DNA from: Oceanobacillus damuensis
GTDB taxonomy: Bacteria > Bacillota > Bacilli > Bacillales > Amphibacillaceae
Assembly: GCF_001618145.1 (NCBI RefSeq)
Contig: NZ_LQNF01000018.1
Span: 18,750 to 82,749 of the forward strand
Length of the DNA stretch: 64,000 nucleotides
Direction: 5' to 3'
Positions 46,766 to 58,692 of this stretch are shown piece after piece. The translations under genes were made by a program, and so were the position numbers. Each line of letters begins with the position of its first letter. Position 1 is the stretch's first letter. A model generated the notes under the pieces. It had not been told where the DNA came from and did no database searches. It was given only the letters and a program-made list of their open reading frames with translations.

Positions 46766-47692
46766 ATGAGACATTTTATATCTGTCAATCAGCTCACCGT
46801 GGAAGAGATTTACTCCATCCTGGAAACTGCAGAAGCGTACCGGAATCAGAAAGTCACATTGAATAACCAGCTGTTTGCTGCAAATATTTTCTTTGAACCC
46901 AGCACACGTACAAAAATGAGTTTTATTGTTGCCCAAAAGAAATTAGGCATGGAAGTTCTTGATTTTCATTCCGAATCTTCCAGTGTACGAAAAGGGGAGT
47001 CACTATATGATACGGCGAAAACGTTCGAATCAATTGGCTCGAACCTTCTGATCATACGGCATCAATCAGACAGCTGGTTTGAGGAACTGGACAGCAGGAT
47101 CTCGATTCCTGTCATCAATGCGGGGGCAGGGAAAGAAGAACATCCGACACAATGCATGCTGGACCTGATGACCATTCATCAGGAATATGGCAGTATAAAT
47201 GGTCTTAAGGTTGTGATTGTCGGCGATATTAAACACAGCAGGGTAGCGCGTTCCAATGCATTAGCACTTCACAGGCTTGGTGCAGAGGTATACCTAAGTG
47301 CTGCTCCGGGATTTGAGGATGAAGAGCTCGATTTTCCATATATTTCAATCGATCAGGCGGTTGAAATTTGTGATGTGGTCATGCTGCTGCGGATACAGCA
47401 TGAAAGACATCTCCATAAAGCAGAGTCCACCGATTATTTAGAGCTCTATGGTTTAACAAAAGAAAGAGAAAGAAAGATGAAGAATCATGCCATTATCCTG
47501 CATCCTGCTCCGATTAACCGGGGTGTTGAAATCGACACAGACTTGGTTGAATGCTGCAGGTCACGGATTTTCAAACAAATGGAAAATGGTGTTTATGTGA
47601 GAATGGCTATCATGATGAACGTATTAAATGAATGGGGGATTATAGATGAAAACAATTTTAAAGAATACAAAGCGCTTGCTGTCAACAGATGA
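46766..47692 (+). CDS. pyrB: Aspartate carbamoyltransferase catalytic subunit
   Basis: 308 residues from the ATG at 46766 ([15 protein letters not shown]) after AGGAGAG; more upstream codons lie in the attenuator. [11 protein letters not shown] binds carbamoyl phosphate; [15 protein letters not shown] and [12 protein letters not shown] are the other family motifs. Joins carbamoyl phosphate and aspartate. No pyrI, as usual for Firmicutes. Overlaps pyrC by 47 bases. Confidence 0.97.
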   Translation: MRHFISVNQLTVEEIYSILETAEAYRNQKVTLNNQLFAANIFFEPSTRTKMSFIVAQKKLGMEVLDFHSESSSVRKGESLYDTAKTFESIGSNLLIIRHQSDSWFEELDSRISIPVINAGAGKEEHPTQCMLDLMTIHQEYGSINGLKVVIVGDIKHSRVARSNALALHRLGAEVYLSAAPGFEDEELDFPYISIDQAVEICDVVMLLRIQHERHLHKAESTDYLELYGLTKERERKMKNHAIILHPAPINRGVEIDTDLVECCRSRIFKQMENGVYVRMAIMMNVLNEWGIIDENNFKEYKALAVNR

Positions 47693-48929
47693 AATGGAAT
47701 CATGTGAAATATTAATAAATGGAAATCAAATCGAAAAAGTGGATAAAGTTATAACAGATGAAGCAGATCATGTCATCGATCTGAAAGGAAGATTGGTTTT
47801 ACCTGGATTTATTGATGTACACATCCATCTTCGTGAACCAGGCGGGGAGCATAAAGAAACGATTGCAACTGGTACAGAGGCAGCGGCACGCGGAGGATAT
47901 ACAACCGTCTGTGCAATGCCAAATACAAATCCTGTACCTGACAGCAGTGCTGCTTTGGTCTCCCTTTTGGAAAAAATTAAAGAAGATGCTAGGGTACGTG
48001 TTCTTCCCTACGCAGCAATTACGAAGGGACTGAAGGGGGAAGAACGTACAAACATTAAAGGATTAAGTGAATTGGGAGCATTTGCTTTCACAGATGACGG
48101 GGTCGGAATACAGACAGCAGATCAAATGCTGAACGCGATGAAGGAGGCTGCAGCATGCGGATCTGCAATTGTAGCACATTGTGAGGACAATTCCATTGTA
48201 TATGGTGGAGTTGTTCATGATGGGGAAGTGAGTGAGAGACTGAATCTTCCTGGTATTCCTTCGCTAAGTGAGTCCGTTCAAATTGCACGGGATGTCCTGC
48301 TTGCTGAGGCGTCGGATTGTCATTATCATGTCTGCCATGTGAGCACAAAAGAGTCTGTCCGTGTAATCCGTGATGCAAAAAGAGCAGGGATTAAAGTAAC
48401 TGCCGAAGTAACCCCGCATCACTTGCTGATGAATGAGGAAGACATCAGAGACAATGACGCGGACTATAAAATGAATCCACCATTGCGTGCCAAAGAGGAT
48501 CAGCAGGCATTATTGGAAGGCTTAATGGATGGAACAATCGATTTCATTGCAACCGACCATGCACCACATGCTGCAGATGAAAAAGCACAAGGGTTTTTAA
48601 AAGCACCATTTGGGATAGTTGGTCTTGAAACAGCCTTCCCACTTCTTTATACCAATCTGGTTCAAACTGGAAAAATGACACTCCATCAATTGGTTGGGTG
48701 GATGACAAATAAACCTGCAGAAGTTTTTGCACTTCCTTATGGAACGCTGGAAGCAGGCAGTATTGCAGATATTACTGTTGTGGATCTTGAGAAAGAAACG
48801 ACAATTGACAAAAACACCTTTTATTCAAAAGGAAAAAATACACCATTCCATGGTTGGCAGGTTAAAGGGATACCAGTAATGACCATTGCAGCAGGAAAGG
48901 TTGTTTACAAGGAGGATAATCATGGCTAA
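47646..48929 (+). CDS. pyrC: Dihydroorotase (class I)
   Basis: 427 residues, start ATG after GGGGGAT within the end of pyrB. Metal site [38 protein letters not shown] and [13 protein letters not shown]. Cyclises carbamoyl aspartate to dihydroorotate. Ends 8 bases inside pyrAA. Confidence 0.97.
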   Translation: MKTILKNTKRLLSTDEMESCEILINGNQIEKVDKVITDEADHVIDLKGRLVLPGFIDVHIHLREPGGEHKETIATGTEAAARGGYTTVCAMPNTNPVPDSSAALVSLLEKIKEDARVRVLPYAAITKGLKGEERTNIKGLSELGAFAFTDDGVGIQTADQMLNAMKEAAACGSAIVAHCEDNSIVYGGVVHDGEVSERLNLPGIPSLSESVQIARDVLLAEASDCHYHVCHVSTKESVRVIRDAKRAGIKVTAEVTPHHLLMNEEDIRDNDADYKMNPPLRAKEDQQALLEGLMDGTIDFIATDHAPHAADEKAQGFLKAPFGIVGLETAFPLLYTNLVQTGKMTLHQLVGWMTNKPAEVFALPYGTLEAGSIADITVVDLEKETTIDKNTFYSKGKNTPFHGWQVKGIPVMTIAAGKVVYKEDNHG

Positions 48930-50022
48930 AAGACAGTTAGTTTTAGAGGATGGTACTGTATTTGTCGGTGAAGGATTTGGCAGTGAACGCGCAACAAAAG
49001 GAGAAGTTGTTTTCAATACTGGAATGACAGGTTATCAGGAAGTTATCTCAGATCCTTCTTACTGTGGACAGATTGTTACGATGACTTATCCGCTTATTGG
49101 AAATTATGGAGTTAATCGGGATGATTTCGAGACTGTTACACCATTTATTAACGGGTTTGTTGTAAAGGAAGTAAGTGATGCACCCTCAAACTTCCGGAAT
49201 GAAGAAAATCTGGATCACTATCTAAAAGCGCATGACATACCTGGCATATTTGGTATCGATACGAGAAAACTGACAAAAATCATTCGCAAACATGGAACAA
49301 TGAAAGCAATTATATCTGATTTGGAAGCACCTGCAGGGGAACTTGCAGAACAGGTAAGCAAGCTCATTCTGCCGACTGATCAAGTTAAAAGGACATCAAC
49401 GGTGAAGCCTTACGTCGTTCCAGGTCGAGGAATGCGCATAGTGATGGTTGATTTCGGAGCGAAGCATGGTATTTTGCGCGAGCTGACGAAACGTAACTGC
49501 AATATAACTGTAGTACCCCATGATTACAGTGCAGAATCCATCTTGCGCCTAAAGCCTGACGGAATTCTGCTGACAAATGGACCAGGAGATCCAAAAGATG
49601 TACCGGAAGCAATCGCAATGATTCAACAAATACTTGGGAAAATACCTGTATTTGGCATCTGCCTGGGACACCAGTTGCTTGCTTTGGCTTGTGGAGCCGA
49701 TACGGAGAAAATGAAATTTGGCCATCGTGGTGCAAACCATCCAGTGAAGGATTTAAGAAAATGTAAAACGTATTTAACATCCCAAAATCATAGCTATGCT
49801 GTAAGGGAAGGATCCCTTGAAAATACAGGACTGGAGCTTACCCAAATTGCATTGAATGACAATACTGTTGAGGGACTCCAGCACAAGAGTTATCCGGCCT
49901 TTTCTGTTCAATACCATCCGGAAGCCTCGCCAGGGCCTGAAGATACAAATTATTTATTCGATGATTTTCTGAATATGATCAAAAAAAATCAAGTGAAACA
50001 GGAGGAGGAAGCATATGCCTAA
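48922..50022 (+). CDS. pyrAA: Carbamoyl-phosphate synthase small subunit (pyrimidine-specific)
   Basis: 366 residues from the ATG at 48922 ([12 protein letters not shown]) after AAGGAGG. Glutaminase triad: the nucleophile Cys in [12 protein letters not shown], and His and Glu in [11 protein letters not shown]. Supplies ammonia to PyrAB. Overlaps pyrC and pyrAB by 8 bases each, which indicates translational coupling. Confidence 0.97.
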   Translation: MAKRQLVLEDGTVFVGEGFGSERATKGEVVFNTGMTGYQEVISDPSYCGQIVTMTYPLIGNYGVNRDDFETVTPFINGFVVKEVSDAPSNFRNEENLDHYLKAHDIPGIFGIDTRKLTKIIRKHGTMKAIISDLEAPAGELAEQVSKLILPTDQVKRTSTVKPYVVPGRGMRIVMVDFGAKHGILRELTKRNCNITVVPHDYSAESILRLKPDGILLTNGPGDPKDVPEAIAMIQQILGKIPVFGICLGHQLLALACGADTEKMKFGHRGANHPVKDLRKCKTYLTSQNHSYAVREGSLENTGLELTQIALNDNTVEGLQHKSYPAFSVQYHPEASPGPEDTNYLFDDFLNMIKKNQVKQEEEAYA

Positions 50023-53000
50023 AAATACAGATATCCAGAAGATACTTGTGATCGGTTCCGGACCAATTGTTATCGGTCAGGCGGCAGAGTTCGATTATTC
50101 CGGTACGCAAGCATGTCAGGCATTGATGGAAGAAGGATATACGGTCATCCTCGCCAACTCCAATCCTGCCACAATCATGACCGACCATACGGTTGCAGAC
50201 AAAGTCTATATGGAACCTTTAACAGTAGAATTCCTGACTAAAATAATCCGCAAAGAACAGCCCGATGCAATATTGCCGACCCTCGGCGGTCAAACAGGTT
50301 TGAATTTGGCAATGGCCTTGGATGAAAAAGGAATTCTCTCCAAGTATAATGTTCAATTGCTTGGGTCAAGATTGAAAGCAATCCAAAAAGCCGAAGACCG
50401 TGAGCAATTCAGAAATCTGATGAATGAATTAAATGAACCGGTACCTGAAAGCAGTATCGTCCATACGGTTGAAGAAGCTCTTGATTTTGCTTCACAGATC
50501 GGATATCCATTAATCGTTCGCCCCGCATACACACTTGGTGGAACCGGTGGTGGAATGTGCTACAGTGAGCAGGAATTAAAAGAAATCACGAAAAATGGAT
50601 TGTCATTGTCCCCTGTTAATCAATGTCTTATTGAAAGAAATATTGCAGGCTTCAAAGAAATCGAATATGAAGTTATGCGCGATAAAAATGACCAGGCTAT
50701 CGTAGTTTGTAATATGGAGAATGTGGACCCAGTTGGTATTCATACAGGAGATTCCATTGTAGTTGCTCCATCACAGACATTGAGTGACAGGGAGTATCAT
50801 ATGCTGCGAAACGCTTCGTTAAAAATCATCCGAGCCCTGAAAATAGAAGGCGGATGTAATGTACAGCTGGCACTGGATCCGAACAGCTTCGACTACTATA
50901 TTATTGAAGTGAATCCGCGAGTAAGCCGTTCTTCCGCACTTGCATCTAAAGCGACTGGATATCCGATTGCCAAAGTTGCAGCAAAAATTGCTGTAGGCTA
51001 TACATTGGATGAAATCATAAATCCAATAACCGGAAAAACGTATGCGATGTTTGAACCTGCATTGGACTATGTTGTATCGAAATTTCCAAGGTTCCCTTTT
51101 GACAAGTTCGTCTCAGGGGATCGCAGACTCGGGACACAAATGAAGGCAACAGGTGAAGTCATGGCAATCGGACGCAATTTTGAAGAATCATTTCTAAAAG
51201 GTGTTCGATCGCTTGAACTCGGAACCGAAGAACTGTGGTTGAAATCATTGGTAGAAGCATCAGAAGAGACGCTTGTGAAACGTCTGAAAAAAGCAGACGA
51301 TGAACGAATATTTGTCATAACGGAAGCATTCCGAAGAGGGTTTACAACGGAACAGCTTTTCCATTTGACTAAGATTGACCGATTCTTCCTCTTTAAACTG
51401 GAAAGACTTGTTCACTTTGAAAAAGACTTGGCTGAAAATCCTTTCTCAAACGAAGTACTGGAAAAAGCGAAAACAATAGGGATTGCCGATTCGCAAATTG
51501 CAAGATTATGGAATACGACCATTGATGAGGTGTATGCACAGCGAATGAACGAAAATATCAGACCAGTTTACAAAATGGTTGATACATGTGCAGCGGAATT
51601 CGAATCTGAAACACCTTATTTTTACAGCAGCTATGAATTTGAAAATGAATCAACTGCTTCAAATCGTAAAAAAATACTCGTTCTTGGATCTGGGCCAATT
51701 CGCATCGGCCAAGGAATTGAGTTTGATTATGCAACCGTCCACTCCGTTCTCGCCATTAAAGAAATGGGATATGAAGCAATTATAATGAATAATAACCCGG
51801 AAACAGTGTCAACAGACTTCAGTATTTCCGACAAGCTATATTTTGAACCATTAACATTGGAGGATGTCATGCATGTAGTGGAACTGGAACAGCCGGAGGG
51901 TGTGATTGTACAGTTCGGTGGTCAGACGGCCATCAACCTGGCCGCAGGACTGGAAAGACGCGGTGTCAAAATTCTTGGAACAAACCTCGAAGCAATTGAC
52001 CGTGCTGAAGATCGAGATAAATTTGAAATTTTGCTGGATGAATTAAATCTGTTAAGGCCTAAAGGAAAAGCGGTAAAAAAATTGGAACACGCAATGGAAG
52101 CAGCCAATACAATCGGTTATCCAGTGCTCGTGAGACCTTCCTATGTAATAGGTGGAAGCAGAATGGAAATCGTATATGATGACAGTGAACTGCATGCATA
52201 TCTAGCAAAATCAGATAATATTGATCCAGAGCATCCGATTCTTATCGACAAATACCTGACTGGTATCGAAGCAGAGGTTGATGCAATCAGTGATGGCGAA
52301 ACTACAATCGTACCTGGAATCATGGAGCATATTGAACGTGCGGGCGTCCACTCCGGAGATTCCATGGCTGTTTATCCACCACAGCGACTAAGCCCAGCAG
52401 TAAAGGAAAAATGTATGGAAGCAGCGACTAAAATTGCCAATGCACTTCATGTGAAAGGTCTGATCAATATCCAGTTTATCATCCGTGGAGAGGATGTTTA
52501 TGTACTTGAGGTGAATCCACGTGCAAGCAGGACAATACCTTTCCTGAGCAAAATAACGGGTGTGACGATGGCAAATATTGCTACGAGATGTATTCTGGGA
52601 ACTAAATTGAAAGATTTGGGCTATGAGACTGGTATTTTACCGGAACAAAAACAAGTATCGGTTAAAATTCCTGTGTTCTCTTTTGAAAAACTTCGTAGTG
52701 TCGATACGATATTAGGTCCAGAAATGAAATCTACCGGTGAAGCAATCGGTTATGACAAAACACTTGAAAAAGCATTGTATAAAGGACTGATAGCAGCGGG
52801 ACTATCTGTACCACAGGAAGGCGGCGTTCTTCTTACAGTAGCTGATAAGGATAAAGCTGAAATGCTGGAGATTGCTAAAAGGTTCCATGAGCTCGGTTTC
52901 CTCCTGTATGCAACAGAAGGTACTGCACAATATGTAAGAAAAGCTGGATTGCCAGTTGTCAAAGTGGAAAAAATTGGAGCAAGTGAGCCGAATGTGCTTT

Positions 53001-53211
53001 CCACCATTGAAGATGGTCAGGTTCAATTCGTAGTCAATACACTGAACTCCGGCAAAAAACCGAGATCGGATGGATTCCTTATCCGGAGGGAAGCAGTAGA
53101 GCATGGAATTGCGTGCTTAACCAATTTGGATACGGCAAATGCCATTTTGAATGTCATTGATTCAACAACATTCAGTGCAAAACCATTGGGTCAAAAAGAG
53201 GCTGTTGTACA

Positions 53212-53215
<4 letters not shown>
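50015..53215 (+). CDS. pyrAB: Carbamoyl-phosphate synthase large subunit
   Basis: 1066 residues. Two tandem ATP-grasp halves: [20 protein letters not shown] (residues about 14-33) and [20 protein letters not shown] (about 557-576), each with [10 protein letters not shown] or QFGGQTAIN, and a C-terminal MGS-like regulatory domain (about 930 on). Makes carbamoyl phosphate from bicarbonate, ammonia and 2 ATP. Confidence 0.98.
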
Positions 53216-54875
<1,660 letters not shown>

Positions 54876-54877
54876 GC

Positions 54878-55591
54878 ATGAATAAAAATATTTATTTGGC
54901 ACTTGATTTTCCGAATTGGGAAGAAACGAAGCATTTTCTTGAAGAGCATAAGCTTCATGGCATTCCGGTTAAAGTCGGCATGGAGCTTTTCTACAAAGAA
55001 GGACCCTCGATAATCGAAAATCTGAAACAAGATAACCACCCTATTTTTCTTGACTTAAAATTGCATGATATACCAACAACTGTTATGCGTGCAATGAAAA
55101 GTATTTCACAGCTTGAAGTAGACATTACCAATGTACATGTTCTTGGCGGCAGTGAAATGATAAAGGTTGCAAAAGAAGGACTGACTAAAGGAAAATCCAA
55201 TCATGATACAAAATTGATTGCAGTGACTATCTTGACGTCAATGGATCAGACAGTATTAAATAAGGAATTATGTATCCCGGGGAACCTGGAAGACAATGCA
55301 GTTAATCTCGCGGCATTTGCCAAAGACAGCGGTGCAGATGGTGTGGTTTGTTCTGTTCATGAAGCAGCGAGGATCAAACAGGTTTGCGGTGAATCTTATT
55401 TAACGGTGACCCCAGGAATTCGTTTGAAGGATTCAGACAGCAATGACCAAAAAAGAATTGCCACCCCAGCGTTTGCCAGAAATAATGGCTCGGACTATAT
55501 TGTAATCGGCAGAAGTGTTACGAAGGCGGAAAATCCATATGAAGCTTATCAACAAGCGGTAGAGGAGTGGAACAATGGCATTAAAGGATGA
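54878..55591 (+). CDS. pyrF: Orotidine 5'-phosphate decarboxylase
   Basis: 237 residues. Catalytic motif FLDLKLHDIPTTV (Asp-Lys-Asp); TPGIRLKDSDSNDQKR and YIVIGRSVTKAENP bind phosphate. Converts OMP to UMP. Two bases after pyrD and overlapping pyrE by 17. Confidence 0.97.
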   Translation: MNKNIYLALDFPNWEETKHFLEEHKLHGIPVKVGMELFYKEGPSIIENLKQDNHPIFLDLKLHDIPTTVMRAMKSISQLEVDITNVHVLGGSEMIKVAKEGLTKGKSNHDTKLIAVTILTSMDQTVLNKELCIPGNLEDNAVNLAAFAKDSGADGVVCSVHEAARIKQVCGESYLTVTPGIRLKDSDSNDQKRIATPAFARNNGSDYIVIGRSVTKAENPYEAYQQAVEEWNNGIKG

Positions 55592-56189
55592 ACTAGCGAG
55601 AGACTTACTGAAAATTAAGGCAGTACAAATTAACCCGGAAAATTATTTCACTTGGACTTCAGGCATTAAATCGCCAATCTACTGTGATAATCGATTAACA
55701 ATGTCCTATCCGGAAATCCGAAAAAAAATAAGTGAAGCATTTGTTGAAAAAATAGCTGCAATGGAAGAAAAGCCTGAAGTGATTGCAGGATGTGCAACTG
55801 CAGGCATCCCGCATGCCGCCTGGCTTGCAGAAAGGTTGAACCTTCCTATGGTATATGTCCGATCAAAGCCTAAAGGGCATGGTAAAGGGAACCAGATTGA
55901 GGGCGAAATCAAAAAAGGCCAAAAAGTACTGGTCATTGAAGACCTGATTTCAACCGGAGGATCTTCCATAGAATCTGTGAAGGCATTAATGGACGCGGGT
56001 GGAGATGTATTGGGGGTTATTGCAATCTTTACGTATGGACTGCAAAAGGCAGCTGGAAACTTTGAAGCTGAGGGCATTCCGGTTGACACGATAACTAATT
56101 TTGATGAATTAGTAGATGCTTTGGTTGAAGATGGTATGTTCAATGAGGAAGCTAAAGCTAAATTAATATCCTGGAGAGATCGTTTATAG
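55575..56189 (+). CDS. pyrE: Orotate phosphoribosyltransferase
   Basis: 204 residues, start ATG after GAGGAGTGG. PRPP-binding motif VLVIEDLISTGGSSIES (near residue 115) and YVRSKPKGHGKGNQIEG. Converts orotate to OMP. Last gene of the operon, closed by a terminator. Confidence 0.97.
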   Translation: MALKDELARDLLKIKAVQINPENYFTWTSGIKSPIYCDNRLTMSYPEIRKKISEAFVEKIAAMEEKPEVIAGCATAGIPHAAWLAERLNLPMVYVRSKPKGHGKGNQIEGEIKKGQKVLVIEDLISTGGSSIESVKALMDAGGDVLGVIAIFTYGLQKAAGNFEAEGIPVDTITNFDELVDALVEDGMFNEEAKAKLISWRDRL

Positions 56190-56221
56190 AAGAATTGGTT
56201 ACAAAAGTGGTTTAGTTATAG

Positions 56222-56280
56222 AAAAATCCGAACTATAATCAGAATTCTTTAGCTGGAATTCGAATTAGTTCGGATTTTTT
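56222..56280 (+). terminator. Terminator of the pyr operon
   Basis: AAATCCGAACTA pairs with TAGTTCGGATTT; an inner GAATTC pair extends the stem; T run at the end. Confidence 0.88.
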
Positions 56281-56581
56281 ACTGCATTAACTGTCTGTAA
56301 TATCCGCCCCTAACATGAGAAGAATAAGACGAGAAGGTAGGGGTAGCCCATTATTTCCTGATTCTGTTCAACTAACATACTTACCCTGAGAGTGGGTACT
56401 GCTTTTTATATAAGCTTTTCGATTTTCGAAAAAACCATTTTATCGACCTCTTTTTCGTTCATCTTTCATCCCTTCTGAGAAAAATGCTTCCTAAATTTAT
56501 CCTATGATTTATAATGCAATAAGTAAAACGCTGATATATAATTAAAATTAATAAGTATTATTTATCGGAAGGGAGTTTCCC
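56281..56581. other. Intergenic region before the LysR gene
   Basis: About 300 bases with no gene. It contains CCCCTA/TAGGGG arms around 56306-56342 and a weak ACCC/GGGT hairpin followed by T (about 56382-56407). The last 60 bases are very AT-rich and hold the regulator's promoter. No known riboswitch was recognised. Confidence 0.4.
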
Positions 56582-57448
56582 ATGAAAATTGATGATTATG
56601 AACTGCTTATAAAACTGAATGAGATTGGGACCATTCGCGGAACGGCTAAAGTAATTTTAATCTCCCAACCCGCTGTGACCCAGAGACTGAAATATATTGA
56701 AGAACAATTTGGTGCAGATATCTTTCTTCGCACCTCCAAGCGCCTCATTCCTACGCCAACTGGAGAAATTATTATCGAACATGCCAGGAGGGTCCTCCAT
56801 CAAGAAAGAGAATTAAAAAACAGGCTTGCTGAATCTGGAAAAGAAATTCAAGGAACATTATCGATCGCCTGCTCTTCTTTAATCAGTCAACGGTTTCTTC
56901 CTGCAATACTTGGCGAGTTCACTGCGTCTTATCCTAAGGTTGCGATTGATCTCGTTACAGGAATTAGTGAAGACATCCGGCGCAATCATAAAAAATACCA
57001 TGTCTGTATTATTCGGGGAGAAAAACTAAAGGAAACAACGTCGATCCGTTTATTTGATGATCCATTATATATGTTTGATACAGAACCATTTCCGAAAGAT
57101 AAGCTGAAAGAACGTCCATTGATCTCTTTCAATAGTGATGACAGTATGCACGAGCTTGTGGATCATTGGCTTTATCATCATCAGGACAAGATTAAGCCAC
57201 TGAAAACAATGACCGTGGATCAGATTGAGACATGTAAACAATTTATGAAACAAGGAATCGGCATGGCCGTTCTTCCAGAAAGTGTCTCTGATTCCATGAT
57301 GGATCGTTACCCGCACATCCCGCTTGAAGTCGATGGGAAAACCGTGACTCGGGATACCTGGGTTTGTTACCAGGAGGGCATCCGTAAGTTACCACAAGTC
57401 GATCACTTTATTACTGCACTTACCAACACGAAATTTCTTACCCAATAA
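56582..57448 (+). CDS. LysR family transcriptional regulator
   Basis: 288 residues, RBS GAAGGGAG. N-terminal winged helix-turn-helix (YELLIKLNEIGTIRGTAKVI, SQPAVTQRLKYIEEQFGADI) and a C-terminal co-inducer domain of the periplasmic-binding type (LSIACSSLISQRFLPAILGE onward, QFMKQGIGMAVLPESV). It stands alone after pyrE, with a composite repeat behind it. In B. subtilis this interval holds cysH and other sulfate-assimilation genes. The target is unknown; the ohr gene 0.76 kb downstream is a weak candidate. Confidence 0.88.
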   Translation: MKIDDYELLIKLNEIGTIRGTAKVILISQPAVTQRLKYIEEQFGADIFLRTSKRLIPTPTGEIIIEHARRVLHQERELKNRLAESGKEIQGTLSIACSSLISQRFLPAILGEFTASYPKVAIDLVTGISEDIRRNHKKYHVCIIRGEKLKETTSIRLFDDPLYMFDTEPFPKDKLKERPLISFNSDDSMHELVDHWLYHHQDKIKPLKTMTVDQIETCKQFMKQGIGMAVLPESVSDSMMDRYPHIPLEVDGKTVTRDTWVCYQEGIRKLPQVDHFITALTNTKFLTQ

Positions 57449-57466
57449 TAATTACGCAACACTGCC

Positions 57467-58121
57467 TAAGTTGACTTTGACTTAACTGTTAGGTTTTCAT
57501 CGTATTTAATATAAAATGCCAAGTAAATTAAGTTTATTCTTGGAGATAAGTGCTCTTGCTGCCGTACGGGATTACTCCGGGCGGATGCTTTCCGCGGGCA
57601 CGGCCTCAGCCTCCTCGAGAAAACCACTCTGCGGGGTCTTCGGACACGTGCTATTCCCGCAGGAGTCACCGCCCGGAGTAATCCCGGACTGGTGTAGTTG
57701 TAAGATGTTATTTTAGCTGCTATATATGAAATAATAATAAGCAATCCTCTAACTAGCTCGGGGAAATACACGGAGACTCCTTGAAAATGCATCCGCATTT
57801 TCTGCGTGCGATGTAGCGCTGCCGAAGCATTCCTTGTCCTACGGGAAGAGAGGCATAGGTGAGACACTGAAATGCGTAGCATGAAGGGGCTCACCAGCCG
57901 CCTTAGGATGCGCGCAGTGTATTTCCCCGAGCGGTCGCCGAAGACGCTTATCAGACTTTGCATACTTCATAGTTTACAGAAACTGCGAGACTTTATGGCA
58001 TTAAGAATCACGAAAACAAGCATTACTTTCCGTCAAGTTAGCAAGGAGATTATTAATGGTTTAAGTTTAACTCAGTTAAACTAAACATTTAAATTTATTT
58101 TATTGGAGCCAAAGTTGAGTA
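57467..58121 (+). repeat. Composite repeat, copy 3 (all parts forward)
   Basis: L flank AAGTTGACTTTGACTTAACT, module A (about 57561-57692), linker, module B (about 57754-57940) with a nested insert of about 60 bases (57781-57840), R flank (AGTTTACAGAAACTGCGAG, GTCAAGTTAGCAAGG) ending CAAAGTTGAGTA. Arms of B: CTCGGGGAAATACAC and GTGTATTTCCCCGAG. No credible coding frame in this 760-base gap. Confidence 0.78.
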
Positions 58122-58219
58122 TTATTGGCCTCTGTACGTGACTTCTCTTAATTGAACATGTTTAACAATCCTGAAATAAAGGAACAATACAACAAACGAT
58201 TAAAAAGGGAGTGGACGTG

Positions 58220-58645
58220 TTGAGTGATATTATTTTTACTTCGACTGCAACAGCAAAAAACGGCAGGGACGGCCATGTGAAATCGGATGACGGCTTAATC
58301 GATCTGGATTTAGTGAATCCTGCAAAAGGCAAATCCGATAAAGAGGGTTCAAATCCGGAACAGTTATTTGCTGCAGGATATTCTGCATGCTATGATGGCG
58401 CATTAAATTCGGTAGCATCACAGCAAAATAAGCAAATTGAATCCGAAACAACCGCAGATGTCAGTTTTATGAAGGATAAGGACGATGGTGGTTATAAGAT
58501 TGGTGTCACGTTAAATATAAAAATCGAAGGGGTTAACCCTGAAGAAGCACAGGAATTGGCAGAAGCTGCTCACCAGGCATGCCCATATTCCAAAGCGACA
58601 AGAGGCAATATAGAAGTTAAACTGAACCCGCAAGCCGTTCAGTAG
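58220..58645 (+). CDS. Organic hydroperoxide resistance protein, Ohr/OsmC family
   Basis: 141 residues from a TTG at 58220 with AGGGAG 8 bases upstream; GTGs at 58217 and 58211 are in frame and possible. Two redox cysteines: AAGYSACYDGALNSVA and HQACPYSKATRGN, with the Ohr-type NPEQLFAAGY. It reduces organic hydroperoxides with thiols (lipoyl proteins or bacillithiol). Alone between the composite repeat and rqcH; no ohrR-type MarR gene is adjacent. Confidence 0.92.
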   Translation: MSDIIFTSTATAKNGRDGHVKSDDGLIDLDLVNPAKGKSDKEGSNPEQLFAAGYSACYDGALNSVASQQNKQIESETTADVSFMKDKDDGGYKIGVTLNIKIEGVNPEEAQELAEAAHQACPYSKATRGNIEVKLNPQAVQ

Positions 58646-58654
58646 GCAATGGCT

Positions 58655-58692
58655 AAAAAAAGGATGATCCCTTATGGAATCATCCTTTTTTC
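58655..58692. terminator. Bidirectional terminator between ohr and rqcH
   Basis: AAAAAAAGGATGAT and ATCATCCTTTTTT are complements, with T runs on both strands; it overlaps the rqcH stop codon. Confidence 0.92.
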
